This document shows positions 7,853 to 14,903 of a DNA stretch of 28,965 bases, in pieces. Made by a program: the position numbers and the translations under genes. This DNA comes from Streptomyces roseochromogenus subsp. oscitans DS 12.976 (GTDB lineage Bacteria; Actinomycetota; Actinomycetes; Streptomycetales; Streptomycetaceae), in contig NZ_CM002285.1 in the NCBI RefSeq assembly GCF_000497445.1, forward strand, positions 4,648,254 to 4,677,218, given 5' to 3'. Below the pieces are notes generated by a model, which made no database searches, had not been told where the DNA came from, and saw only the letters and a program-made list of their open reading frames with translations. Each line of letters starts with the position of its first letter. Position 1 is the first letter of the stretch.

Positions 7853-8884
7853 GTGATCAACGAATCGGTGCTGCTGGAGTCGAAGACACTGCGCGGCAGC
7901 GTGCTGGACCGCACGGAAGTGCTGGATCGAGTGAAGACGCTGTCGCTGTTACCGGACGAGATGCATGTGACGACGGCGATGGTGGCGGCGTACTTCGGCG
8001 TCACGGTCGAAGCCATCCGCGCCCTCGTGCACGACCACCGTGCAGAGCTGGAAGGGAACGGATACCGAGTTCTGACAGGTACAGAACTGAGTGACTTCAA
8101 GCAACTCAGTGGGATCCAGTCCCGCACCGGGTCCCTCGCGCTCTTCCCCCGCCGTGCTGTCCTCAACGTCGCCATGCTCCTCCGCGACAGCGAAGTCGCA
8201 CGTCAGGTGCGTGTGTACCTCCTAGACATGGAATACCTGGCTCGTACCCAGCCTGTGGAAAACCCGGTTCCCACAGCCCCGATCTCCCTCGACGACCGCA
8301 TCGATCAACGCATCACCCACATCCTCGGCAAGACAGTCGTACCGATGTTCAACGCCCTGATCGAAACGTCGGGCGAGCACCGCAAGGAGCTGATCGCTCT
8401 CCGGGCCGGAGTCCAGCGCATCGAGCGACGGCTCCACCAGCACCACGCCCGGCTGCAGAGGCTCGAAGGGGTACGGGAGGACCGGCCCGCCGTCGGAGTC
8501 ATGGCCGCCATGGACGCCATGAACGGCCGCACGTTCGAGCATCACATCGCCGAGTTGCTGCGCCGTGACGGATGCACCGATGTCGTCGTGCAGGGCGGTC
8601 ACGGAGACCGGGGCGTCGACATCATCGGGCTCACAGCCGACGGGCGACGCCTTGTCGTCCAGTGCAAGAGGTTCGCGCCCTACCTCAACATCACCAGCCC
8701 TGACGTGCAGAAGTTCGTCGGGGCTGCCAAGGTTCTGTACAGCGCAGAGGTGGCACTCTTCGTGGCAACCTGCCCCTTCACACGCGACGCCCTGAACATC
8801 GCCGCCGAGGCGGGGATCACCGCCGTACACCGTGGGGTGCTGGAGGAGTGGAGCGCCGGAGAACCGCTGAAGGTCCTGGAGTAG
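7853..8884 (+). CDS. HTH-like domain fused to Mrr-type restriction endonuclease
   Basis: This 343-aa protein has three visible parts. Residues 1 to about 125 resemble phage-type regulator or antirepressor N-termini, with a helix-turn-helix-like stretch HVTTAMVAAYFGVTVEAI and then LALFPRRAVLNVAMLLRDS. A charged, heptad-like segment (about 173-215) may be a coiled coil. The C-terminal domain (about 222-340) is Mrr-like, with Glu229 in FEHHIAELL, Asp256 in GVDIIG, and Gln270-Cys-Lys272 in VVQCKR, matching the D...QxK nuclease core. Mrr enzymes cut modified DNA. The GTG at 7853 is preferred (GAAGGGG at 7840-7846, 6-nt spacing) over a GTG at 7793. Residue 33 is encoded by TTA. Codon use is looser than in its neighbours, and terminators flank it on both sides, suggesting an acquired cassette. 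I recognise the architecture from other Streptomyces but know of no demonstrated activity. Confidence 0.8.
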   Translation: MINESVLLESKTLRGSVLDRTEVLDRVKTLSLLPDEMHVTTAMVAAYFGVTVEAIRALVHDHRAELEGNGYRVLTGTELSDFKQLSGIQSRTGSLALFPRRAVLNVAMLLRDSEVARQVRVYLLDMEYLARTQPVENPVPTAPISLDDRIDQRITHILGKTVVPMFNALIETSGEHRKELIALRAGVQRIERRLHQHHARLQRLEGVREDRPAVGVMAAMDAMNGRTFEHHIAELLRRDGCTDVVVQGGHGDRGVDIIGLTADGRRLVVQCKRFAPYLNITSPDVQKFVGAAKVLYSAEVALFVATCPFTRDALNIAAEAGITAVHRGVLEEWSAGEPLKVLE

Positions 8885-8902
8885 GTACGGCCCCACACAA
8901 AT

Positions 8903-8943
8903 GAGGCCCGAAGTCGCAAGAGAAAGTTGCGGCTTCGGGCCTC
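8903..8943. terminator. Bidirectional hairpin terminator between convergent genes
   Basis: GAGGCCCGAAG (8903-8913) pairs with CTTCGGGCCTC (8933-8943). The inner GCAA/TTGC extends the stem, leaving a 7-nt loop. It sits between the + strand nuclease gene, which ends at 8884, and the - strand sortase gene, which ends at 8951. It should stop transcription from both sides. Confidence 0.85.
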
Positions 8944-8950
8944 CGTCATC

Positions 8951-9706
8951 CTAGCGCTGCAGCTCCTCCGGCGGAGTCCGCTCGCTGTCCACCTTCTCCA
9001 CCCGCACCAGTTCCCCCCACACCACATACCGGTACTCCGACGTGTACACAGGCGTGCACGTCGTCAGGGTGATGTAGTGGCCCGGCTTCCGCTTGCCGGA
9101 TTCCTTCGGGACGGACGAGAGGACGTTGACGTCGTACTTCGAGGTCTGCGGAAGGATCGAGAAGACCTTGTAGACGTACCAGTCGTCCCGTGTCTCGAAG
9201 ACGATCGGGTCACCCTTCCTCACCTTGTCGATGTTGTGGAACTTGGCGCCGTGACCGTCGCGGTGGGCGGCCAGGGCGAAGTTTCCGGTCTTGCCGGTGG
9301 TGGGGAGCGTGGCCTTGACCGGGTCCAGGTAGTAGCCGGCCACACCGTCGTTGAGGACGTCCGTGCCCGTGCCCTTCTCGACCAGGACCACGCCGTTCTT
9401 CATCGACGGCACATGCAGGAAGCCGATGCCGTCCTTGGTGTCCAGCGCGCCCGGACCGGAGTCCGTCGTCCGCGCCCAGTGCTGGCGGATCTTGTCGGCC
9501 CGATGGTCCGCCTTACGGTCCGCTATCACATTCGTCCACCAGAGGGAGTAGACGACGAAGAGGGCGAGCAACAGGCCCGCCGTGATGAGGAGTTCACCGA
9601 AGACACTGACCGTCCTCGCGATCCGGCCCAGGCGCCGGCCGGGCGGGGCGGGACTCGGGTCGGACGCGTCCGTGTGTTCTGCGGTGTCGTCGGTGGTCGC
9701 TGCCAC
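8951..9706 (-). CDS. Class E sortase (SrtE2-like)
   Basis: This 251-aa membrane-anchored cysteine transpeptidase has an acidic cytoplasmic N-terminus, a transmembrane helix (about residues 37-58) and the extracellular sortase barrel. The catalytic residues are His148 (LAAHRDGHG), Cys217 (TLTTC) and Arg226 (YRYVVWG). Class E sortases recognise LAXTG-type sorting signals and in Streptomyces attach long chaplins to the cell wall for aerial hyphae. The GTG start has a GAGGAA ribosome site about 5 nt upstream. It lies 28 nt after the upstream sortase gene and is last in the operon before the shared terminator. By position it resembles SrtE2 of S. coelicolor as I remember that locus. The substrate is not encoded in this window. 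Confidence 0.93.
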   Translation of the reverse strand: MAATTDDTAEHTDASDPSPAPPGRRLGRIARTVSVFGELLITAGLLLALFVVYSLWWTNVIADRKADHRADKIRQHWARTTDSGPGALDTKDGIGFLHVPSMKNGVVLVEKGTGTDVLNDGVAGYYLDPVKATLPTTGKTGNFALAAHRDGHGAKFHNIDKVRKGDPIVFETRDDWYVYKVFSILPQTSKYDVNVLSSVPKESGKRKPGHYITLTTCTPVYTSEYRYVVWGELVRVEKVDSERTPPEELQR

Positions 9707-9734
9707 AGTTTCCTCTGCCCCTACTCGCTGAGCC

Positions 9735-10895
9735 CTACTCGATGAGCGCGTCCGGCTTGCCCTTGCTGCGCGGGCGTTCCTCGACCATCTTGCCCCAGAC
9801 CACCAACCGGTACTTGCTGGTGAACTCCGGCGTGCACGTGGTCAGGGTGATGTAACGGCCGGGTTGGGTGAATCCCGAGCCCGGCGGAACCGGGTCCAGC
9901 ACACTCGTGTTGGTCGGCGAGGTCACCGGCAGCGTCCTGGTCACCTTGTACACGAAGTACTCGTCCTGCGTCTCGACCACGACCGCGTCACCGGGCTTGA
10001 GCTTGTTGATGTACCGGAACGGTTCACCATGCGTGTTGCGGTGCGCGGCCAGACCGAAGTTACCGGTCTTCGCGTCGGGCATCGCCGTCTTCAGCGGAGC
10101 CTCGCCGTAGTGCCCGACCATGCCCTTGTTGAGCACCTTCTCGGTGCTGACGCCCTCCGCGATCGGCGCGACCACGTCCAGCTTGGGGATGTGCAGTATG
10201 GCGAAGCCCTGCCCCGGCGCGAAGACACCCGGGTTGCGCTTCCCGCTCGCCCAGTCGTCCTGCAACTGGTGCGCCTCGCTGCCCGCCTGCGCCTGGGCAC
10301 GGACATTGGTCCACCACAGCTGATAGGTGACGAACAGCAGCATCAGCACACCGGTGGTGATGAACACCTCGCCGATCACCCGGCTCGCGATGACGGACGG
10401 GCTCGCTTTGCGCAGCCGCGCCTGCCGCCGCGCCTCCACCCGGGACAGCGGCCGCCCGGACTCCGCGTCCGCCGACGATGTCCCGGCGGGCGCCGCCTCC
10501 CGGCCACCGCCGCCATGGCGCCCGCCGCGCCGCTTGGCGGCCTTTCTGCGGGCGGCACGGCCACCGGTTGCGGGTCCAGTGGCCAAGGAGGCGGAAGAGG
10601 CCGCAGCGGCGCGTATGGGCTCGCTCTCCGGGCCTGGCGCCGCACCGGGCATCCGCAGCGCCATCGTCTCGTCGTCCAGGGGAGTCCGAGGCCGGTACGG
10701 GTCGCCTTCGTATGGGGCGCCTTCGTATGGGGCGCCCTCGTACGGGGCGTCTTCGTACGGATCGTCATACGACGCCTCGTACGACCCCGGGTGCACGGCT
10801 CCCGCCGCGTCCCAGTCCCCAAGCGCACCGGAAGCCTCGTACGACTGATCCCCGTACGAGGCATCGGTCTCGCGCTCCGGGCGCAGCGCGGTCAC
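9735..10895 (-). CDS. Class E sortase with long acidic/tyrosine-rich N-terminus (SrtE1-like)
   Basis: This 386-aa sortase has an unusually long cytoplasmic N-terminus (about 180 residues). It is rich in Asp, Glu and Tyr, with a tandem PYEGA repeat, followed by a Lys/Arg-rich patch. A transmembrane helix (about 190-212) leads to the catalytic barrel. His285 (AAHRNTHG), Cys354 (TLTTC) and Arg363 (YRLVVWG) form the active site, with the same 69- and 9-residue spacing as its neighbours. The frame is open back to 10961, but the GTG at 10895 is chosen because it overlaps the amidotransferase stop as GTGA. No strong ribosome site is seen, which fits translational coupling. It resembles SrtE1 of S. 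coelicolor, which anchors chaplins. The long tail may bind cytoplasmic partners; that is inference. Confidence 0.92.
   Translation of the reverse strand: MTALRPERETDASYGDQSYEASGALGDWDAAGAVHPGSYEASYDDPYEDAPYEGAPYEGAPYEGDPYRPRTPLDDETMALRMPGAAPGPESEPIRAAAASSASLATGPATGGRAARRKAAKRRGGRHGGGGREAAPAGTSSADAESGRPLSRVEARRQARLRKASPSVIASRVIGEVFITTGVLMLLFVTYQLWWTNVRAQAQAGSEAHQLQDDWASGKRNPGVFAPGQGFAILHIPKLDVVAPIAEGVSTEKVLNKGMVGHYGEAPLKTAMPDAKTGNFGLAAHRNTHGEPFRYINKLKPGDAVVVETQDEYFVYKVTRTLPVTSPTNTSVLDPVPPGSGFTQPGRYITLTTCTPEFTSKYRLVVWGKMVEERPRSKGKPDALIE
10696..10755 (-). repeat. Four 15-bp tandem units in the sortase gene
   Basis: Four near-identical 15-bp units (10696-10710, 10711-10725, 10726-10740, 10741-10755), each beginning TA(T/C)GGG on the + strand, encode the repeated PYEGA peptide in the cytoplasmic tail of the sortase. 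The 15-bp period keeps the frame, so copy number may vary between strains. Confidence 0.8.
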
Positions 10896-11530
10896 GCCGT
10901 GGCCCTGCCCACCACCGGGGCGAGCCCCGCCGACCTCGCCACGGCACCCTGGTCTCCGCACTCCACCAGCCAGTTGGCCAGCATCCGGTGACCATGCTCG
11001 GTCAGCACCGACTCGGGGTGGAACTGCACGCCCTCGACCGGGAGTTCCCGGTGGCGCAGGCCCATGATGATGCCGTCGTGGGTGCGGGCGGTCACTTCCA
11101 GCTCGGCCGGGACCGTCGCCGGCTCGGCGGCCAGGGAGTGGTAGCGGGTCGCCGTGAAGGGCGAGGGCAGACCGGCGAAGACGCCCTTGCCCTCATGCTC
11201 CACCAGCGAGGTCTTGCCGTGCAGCAGCTCGGGCGCCCGGTCCACCACACCGCCGTACGCCACCTGCATCGACTGCATACCGAGGCAGACACCGAAGACC
11301 GGCACCCCGGTCGCGGCGCAGTGGCGGACCATGTCCACACACACGCCCGCCTCCTCCGGCGTCCCCGGGCCGGGTGAGAGCAGCACGCCGTCGAAGCCGT
11401 CCTGGGCGTGCGCCGTCGACACCTCGTCATTGCGCAGTACCTCGCACTCGGCGCCCAGCTGGTACAGGTACTGGACGAGGTTGAAGACGAAGCTGTCGTA
11501 GTTGTCGACTACGAGAATCCGCGCACTCAC
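10892..11530 (-). CDS. pabA: Class I glutamine amidotransferase, PabA/TrpG type
   Basis: This 212-aa enzyme subunit releases ammonia from glutamine for chorismate amination to aminodeoxychorismate (folate) or anthranilate (tryptophan). The family motifs are DNYDSFVFN, SPGPGTPEEAG, GVCLGMQ with nucleophile Cys82, and the FHPES partner motif with His171 and Glu173. The GTG at 11530 overlaps the stop of the 53-aa gene as GTGA, and its own stop overlaps the sortase start the same way. The frame stays open to 11737, but that extension overlaps the upstream gene and lacks conservation signs. No PabB/TrpE partner gene is in the window. A folate or tryptophan gene inside a sortase operon is unexpected. 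Sequence alone does not tell PabA from TrpG. Confidence 0.92.
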   Translation of the reverse strand: MSARILVVDNYDSFVFNLVQYLYQLGAECEVLRNDEVSTAHAQDGFDGVLLSPGPGTPEEAGVCVDMVRHCAATGVPVFGVCLGMQSMQVAYGGVVDRAPELLHGKTSLVEHEGKGVFAGLPSPFTATRYHSLAAEPATVPAELEVTARTHDGIIMGLRHRELPVEGVQFHPESVLTEHGHRMLANWLVECGDQGAVARSAGLAPVVGRATA

Positions 11531-11688
11531 TGGTTGTCCACCGTCACATCGTTGAAGGGAAGCAGCGGTTCGGCCCACGGGAAGACGTACTGGAAGAGCA
11601 CGTAGATCACGGCCAGGATCAGTACGAGCGAGAGGAGCGCCTTCAGCCACACGTTCCCCGGCAGATGCCGCCAGATCCAGCCGTACAT
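11527..11688 (-). CDS. 53-residue single-pass membrane protein
   Basis: This small protein (N-terminus MYGWIWRHLPG) has one strong hydrophobic helix (about residues 16-36) followed by FPWAEPLLPFNDV. The ATG at 11688 is well supported by GGAAGG about 6 nt upstream. The frame continues to 11844, but that part overlaps the sortase gene. Its stop overlaps the amidotransferase start by 4 nt. I recognise it as a conserved small protein of this Streptomyces locus, without a known function. Its place between a sortase and a translationally coupled amidotransferase-sortase pair suggests it may act with the sortases in the membrane, but nothing in the sequence proves that. Confidence 0.85.
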   Translation of the reverse strand: MYGWIWRHLPGNVWLKALLSLVLILAVIYVLFQYVFPWAEPLLPFNDVTVDNQ

Positions 11689-11741
11689 GCCGTTCCTTCC
11701 GTATCCCCACGGCACCGGACTCACGCCGTTCGCCCACCAGA

Positions 11742-12443
11742 CTAACGGCGCAGAGCCCTCGGTTCGCCTGCCTCCACAGACTGGGTGGAGTCCAGGTGCG
11801 CCCAGACGATCAGCCGGTGACTGTGCCCCCATTCCGGATCGCACGTGGTCAGCGTCAGATACCGGCCGGGACGCGTATACCCGGACTTACGTGGCACAGG
11901 GTCGATCACCTCAACGTCCGTCGGCACGGTTTTGTAGGGCCCTTTGTCGATCCGATACGTGAACCAGGTCGTCCCGTCCGTGAGGACGACGGCGTCCCCG
12001 GAACGCAGCTCCGGGAAGTCCTTGAACGGATCACCGTAGGTGCGCCGGTGACCGGCCACCGCGAAGTTCCCCTCCTGGCCGAGCTGCGCGGTGCCCGCGT
12101 AGTGGGCGAGGCCCTTCGCCAGCACGTCCCGGCCGGTGCCCTCCAGGACGGGCTTGTTCCACGTGAAACCGAACCGCGGGATGTACATGATCGCGAAAGC
12201 CTTGCCGTAGTGGTACGGCGCCGGACTCGCCGTGGCGGCCGTCTGCCCGCCCGAAGAGCCCCCCGCGGCGGCCGCCGGCTGCATGCTCCCCTTGGACCAC
12301 TGCCGGTGCAGCTGGTCGATCTGGTCGTTCATGGCACCCTCGGCCCGCACACCCGTCCAGAACAGCACATAAGCGACAAAGAGCACGATCAGGGTGCCAA
12401 CGGTGATGCACAGCTCGCTGACGGTCCGGACGATCACGCGCAC
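11742..12443 (-). CDS. Class E sortase (third copy)
   Basis: This 233-aa sortase has a short N-terminus, a transmembrane helix (about residues 10-32), an Ala/Gly/Ser-rich linker (about 54-75) and the catalytic barrel. The active site is His132 (VAGHRRTYG), Cys201 (TLTTC) and Arg210 (HRLIVW), with the same spacing as the other two sortases. Unlike them, its Cys is followed by DPEWGHSH rather than TP(V/E)(Y/F)TS, so substrate choice may differ. The GTG at 12443 has GGAGG about 6 nt upstream. It starts 33 nt after the DUF881 gene and is followed by a 53-nt gap before the small membrane protein gene. Three class E sortases in one cluster suggest duplication and divergence. Confidence 0.9.
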   Translation of the reverse strand: MRVIVRTVSELCITVGTLIVLFVAYVLFWTGVRAEGAMNDQIDQLHRQWSKGSMQPAAAAGGSSGGQTAATASPAPYHYGKAFAIMYIPRFGFTWNKPVLEGTGRDVLAKGLAHYAGTAQLGQEGNFAVAGHRRTYGDPFKDFPELRSGDAVVLTDGTTWFTYRIDKGPYKTVPTDVEVIDPVPRKSGYTRPGRYLTLTTCDPEWGHSHRLIVWAHLDSTQSVEAGEPRALRR

Positions 12444-12476
12444 CGGCGCCTCCGGTTACGGACGGCTGACGGATGG

Positions 12477-13265
12477 CTACTGCACGGGCTTCGCGTAGTG
12501 CAGATCCACTGTGCCCGAGTAGCCGGGAAGAGTCACCGTCCCGTCGTCGGTGACTTTCCAGCCGAGACCGTAGACATTGACGTACACCATGTAGGTCTGG
12601 ATCGCCTTGCTCGCCGCGAGCGACTGCTGCAGCTTGTCCGGGTCCCCGATCGCCGTGATCCTGTACGGCGGTGAGTAGACGCGACCCTGAAGGATCAGCG
12701 TGTTGCCGACGCAGCGCACCGCGCTGGTGGAGATCAGCCGCTGGTCCATGACCTTGATGCCCTGGGCGCCGCCCTGCCACAGGGCGTTCACCACGGCCTG
12801 CAGATCCTGCTGGTGGATGACCAGGTAGTCGGGCTGCGGCTCGGGATAGCCGGGGAGCTTGGCGGTGGCGTTGGGCGGGGCGTCGTTCAGGGTGACGGTG
12901 AGGCCGTGGCCGGTCAGCTTCTGGGTGCCGGCGCTCTGCTCCAGACCGGTGAGTTTGCGGTCCTGCGCCTTGGTGCTGCCGTCGTCGCTCTCGGCGAGGG
13001 ACTCCACGCTCCCGCGCAGGGCCGCGTTGGACTCGTCCAGCTCCTTGTTCTTGCGGCTGCGCTGCTGGATCAGGTCGGACAGCTTCAGCAGGGACCCGTC
13101 CTGGCGGATGTCCGTGCCCTTGGCCGTGTTGAAGCTGGTGATGAAGAGGAGCCCCGCGAGCGCGAAGACGGCCGCCGTGAGCATCCGCACAGGGCGGAAA
13201 CCCGGCCGGCGGCCCGGGCCGGAGCCCGTTGATTGCGTCCCGGGGGAGTCGGCAGAATTGCTCAA
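12477..13265 (-). CDS. DUF881 family membrane-anchored protein
   Basis: This 262-aa protein has a short basic cytoplasmic N-terminus, one transmembrane helix (about residues 28-46), a heptad-rich coiled coil (about 57-105, [17 protein letters not shown]) and a globular extracellular domain. Family features include [29 protein letters not shown] and INDQRL-like MDQRLIS. DUF881 proteins, related to Bacillus YlxW/YlxX, often sit beside division or sortase genes; their function is unknown. The start is TTG at 13265, with AAGGAG about 11 nt upstream. The start is less certain, but it keeps a basic N-terminus ahead of the helix. It is the first gene of the - strand cluster and divergent from crgA. 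The coiled coil plus single helix suggests a structural or scaffold role (inference). Confidence 0.85.
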   Translation of the reverse strand: MSNSADSPGTQSTGSGPGRRPGFRPVRMLTAAVFALAGLLFITSFNTAKGTDIRQDGSLLKLSDLIQQRSRKNKELDESNAALRGSVESLAESDDGSTKAQDRKLTGLEQSAGTQKLTGHGLTVTLNDAPPNATAKLPGYPEPQPDYLVIHQQDLQAVVNALWQGGAQGIKVMDQRLISTSAVRCVGNTLILQGRVYSPPYRITAIGDPDKLQQSLAASKAIQTYMVYVNVYGLGWKVTDDGTVTLPGYSGTVDLHYAKPVQ

Positions 13266-13416
13266 CGGACCCTTATCTCCTTCAGCGCCACGGAAGCACT
13301 ACGCTAACGGACGCCCGGGGGAGCACACAGAGTCGTCATCTTGGGCACTAGTACGCTGCCCCGAGCCCGACCAGTTACCTGCGCGGCCACGCAGCGCATC
13401 GACAGGAGAGACCCTC

Positions 13417-13671
13417 GTGCCGAAGTCACGTATCCGCAAGAAGGCCGACTACACGCCGCCGCCCGCCAAGCAGGCGCAGGCGATCAAGCTGAACAGCCGT
13501 GCCTGGGTCGCGCCCGTCATGCTGGCCATGTTCATCATCGGCCTGGCCTGGATCGTCGTCTTCTATGTGACGGACGGCTCGCTGCCCATCGACGCCCTGG
13601 ACAACTGGAACATCGTGGTCGGCTTCGGCTTCATCGCCGCCGGCTTCGGTGTCTCCACGCAGTGGAAGTAG
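13417..13671 (+). CDS. crgA: Cell division protein CrgA
   Basis: This 84-aa actinobacterial membrane protein has two transmembrane helices (about residues 31-51 and 63-81). The basic N-terminus reads [15 protein letters not shown], which is typical of CrgA. In Streptomyces CrgA inhibits or coordinates FtsZ ring assembly during sporulation septation; in mycobacteria it bridges FtsZ, FtsQ, FtsI and CwsA. The GTG at 13417 is chosen because AGGAGAG lies at 13404-13410 with 6-nt spacing and the product has the standard length. The frame is open to 12859, but that part overlaps the opposite-strand DUF881 gene. The 151-nt divergent gap (13266-13416) must hold both promoters; I see no clear consensus there. 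Confidence 0.95.
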   Translation: MPKSRIRKKADYTPPPAKQAQAIKLNSRAWVAPVMLAMFIIGLAWIVVFYVTDGSLPIDALDNWNIVVGFGFIAAGFGVSTQWK

Positions 13672-13683
13672 CTCTACCCAGAG

Positions 13684-13885
13684 TTATCCACCGAGTTATC
13701 CACAACCTTGGGAAAAGAAAGACGATCTGTGGATAACCCATCGAGGGTTGACGCCGGTGTGACTGACCTACCGGCCCTCATACACCTGTTCGCCCCCTGT
13801 TCGACCTGCGGAAACACATCCGAGCGACAGGGGGCACAGCTGTGCGCGCACGGCATGCACAAGATCCGGCACGGGCTGTGGACAA
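13684..13885. promoter_or_regulatory. Cluster of four DnaA boxes
   Basis: Four 9-mers match the DnaA box: TTATCCACC (13684-13692, +), TTATCCACA (13696-13704, +, perfect), TGTGGATAA (13728-13736, the perfect box on the - strand) and TGTGGACAA (13877-13885, - strand form of TTGTCCACA, the Streptomyces-preferred box). The first two are 12 bp apart, about one helical turn. They occupy the crgA-rhomboid gap (13672-13906), which has no believable gene. Such clusters away from oriC can titrate DnaA and delay initiation. I recall that S. coelicolor has described clusters near oriC, one on a cosmid named H69 that carries this gene region. Confidence 0.85.
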
Positions 13886-13906
13886 CGGTTCGGTATCAGC
13901 TGCGGG

Positions 13907-14803
13907 TCAGGTGAGCTGAGTGGTCCTGACCAGCGTGAGCACCACCACGACGGCGAGTACGAGCGCACAGGTGCCGTACTGGACCAGCGTGCGCCGCTCG
14001 CGCGGGGCGTGGACCATCGCGTAGCCGACGGCGACACCGGCGACGAGTCCGCCGATGTGGGCTTGCCAGGCGATGTTGAAGCCCGGGTAGAAGGTGATGA
14101 TCAGGTTGATCACCAGCAGGCCGATGAGCGGGCGCAGGTCGTAGTTGAGCCGGCGCATCAGTACGCCGGTCGCGCCGAAGAGGCCGAAGATCGCTCCGGA
14201 GGCGCCGAGCGAGGGTGCGTTGGGCTCGGCGAGCAGATAGGTGAGCGCGCTGCCGGCCAGGCCCGAGGCGAAGTACAGCGCGAGATAGCGGGCGCGGCCG
14301 AGGGCCGCTTCCAGGGGGCCGCCGATCCACCACAGGCTGAGCATGTTGAACAGGATGTGGCTGAAGTTGGTCGGCGAGTGCAGGAACATCGAGGTGAGCA
14401 GGCGGTAGTACTGCCCCTCGGCGACGCCCTCGACGGGGCCGAACAGGGAGAACTGGGCCCGGCCGATCAGCTCGTACTGGTTGGTGAGGGTGTCGCCCAC
14501 GGAGAGCTGTGCCAGGAAGACGGCGAGGTTGACGCCGATCAGGATCTTGGTGAGCAGCCGGGGGTCGGCCGTGACCGTGCCGCCGGCGAGGGTGCGTGGC
14601 TGGGATGCGGTCGGGGCGTGTCCGGTGCCGCTGCCGGCGCGCACGCATGCGGGGCATTGGAAGCCGACGGAGGCGCTGACCATGCACTCGGGGCAGATGG
14701 GGCGCTCACAGCGGGTGCAGCGCACACCGGTCTCGCGGTCCGGGTGCCGGTAGCACACGGGCGTGCGGTGGGCGTCGTGTGCGGCGGCTGCGGCCTCGTC
14801 CAT
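13907..14803 (-). CDS. Rhomboid family intramembrane serine protease with N-terminal zinc-binding motif
   Basis: This 298-aa protein begins with a B-box-like zinc ribbon (about residues 15-55; Cys/His spacing around CYRH, RCTRCERPICPEC, FQCPAC). Six to seven transmembrane helices follow. The catalytic dyad is visible as Ser202 in GASGAIFG and His249 in AHIGG. The HILFNMLSLWW region matches the conserved helix 2 His/Asn elements. Rhomboids cleave transmembrane helices of substrate proteins. The ATG at 14803 has AAGGGG about 6 nt upstream. The gene stands alone between the DnaA cluster and the cyclophilin terminator. The zinc finger may recognise substrates or partners, but its ligand is unknown. 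The assignment is secure; the substrate is unknown. Confidence 0.94.
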   Translation of the reverse strand: MDEAAAAAHDAHRTPVCYRHPDRETGVRCTRCERPICPECMVSASVGFQCPACVRAGSGTGHAPTASQPRTLAGGTVTADPRLLTKILIGVNLAVFLAQLSVGDTLTNQYELIGRAQFSLFGPVEGVAEGQYYRLLTSMFLHSPTNFSHILFNMLSLWWIGGPLEAALGRARYLALYFASGLAGSALTYLLAEPNAPSLGASGAIFGLFGATGVLMRRLNYDLRPLIGLLVINLIITFYPGFNIAWQAHIGGLVAGVAVGYAMVHAPRERRTLVQYGTCALVLAVVVVLTLVRTTQLT

Positions 14804-14847
14804 CTGTTCCCCTTGCTCGTCGTGGGCCCTGTCCCTGGTAATGCCCC

Positions 14848-14880
14848 GCCCCGCTCATCCTTGGTACGGACGAGCGGGGC
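14848..14880 (-). terminator. Hairpin terminator after the cyclophilin gene
   Basis: GCCCCGCTC (14848-14856) and GAGCGGGGC (14872-14880) form a perfect 9-bp stem. A 15-nt loop follows, with CC/GG able to pair further inside. It lies 24 nt past the - strand stop at 14904 and upstream of the rhomboid start, so it most likely ends the cyclophilin transcript. Confidence 0.75.
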
Positions 14881-14903
14881 GTTTGGTTCCCGGCGGGGTG
14901 GGC

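Noticed and set aside
8927..9745. Open frame on the + strand opposite the first sortase
   Set aside because: The - strand frame has the full sortase active site and a good ribosome site; the + frame gives Arg/His/Val-rich sequence with no motif.
13708..13914. 68-codon open frame across the DnaA boxes
   Set aside because: It has a TTG start without a ribosome site, no family, and overlaps a regulatory cluster. An opposite frame (13674-13862) is equally unconvincing.
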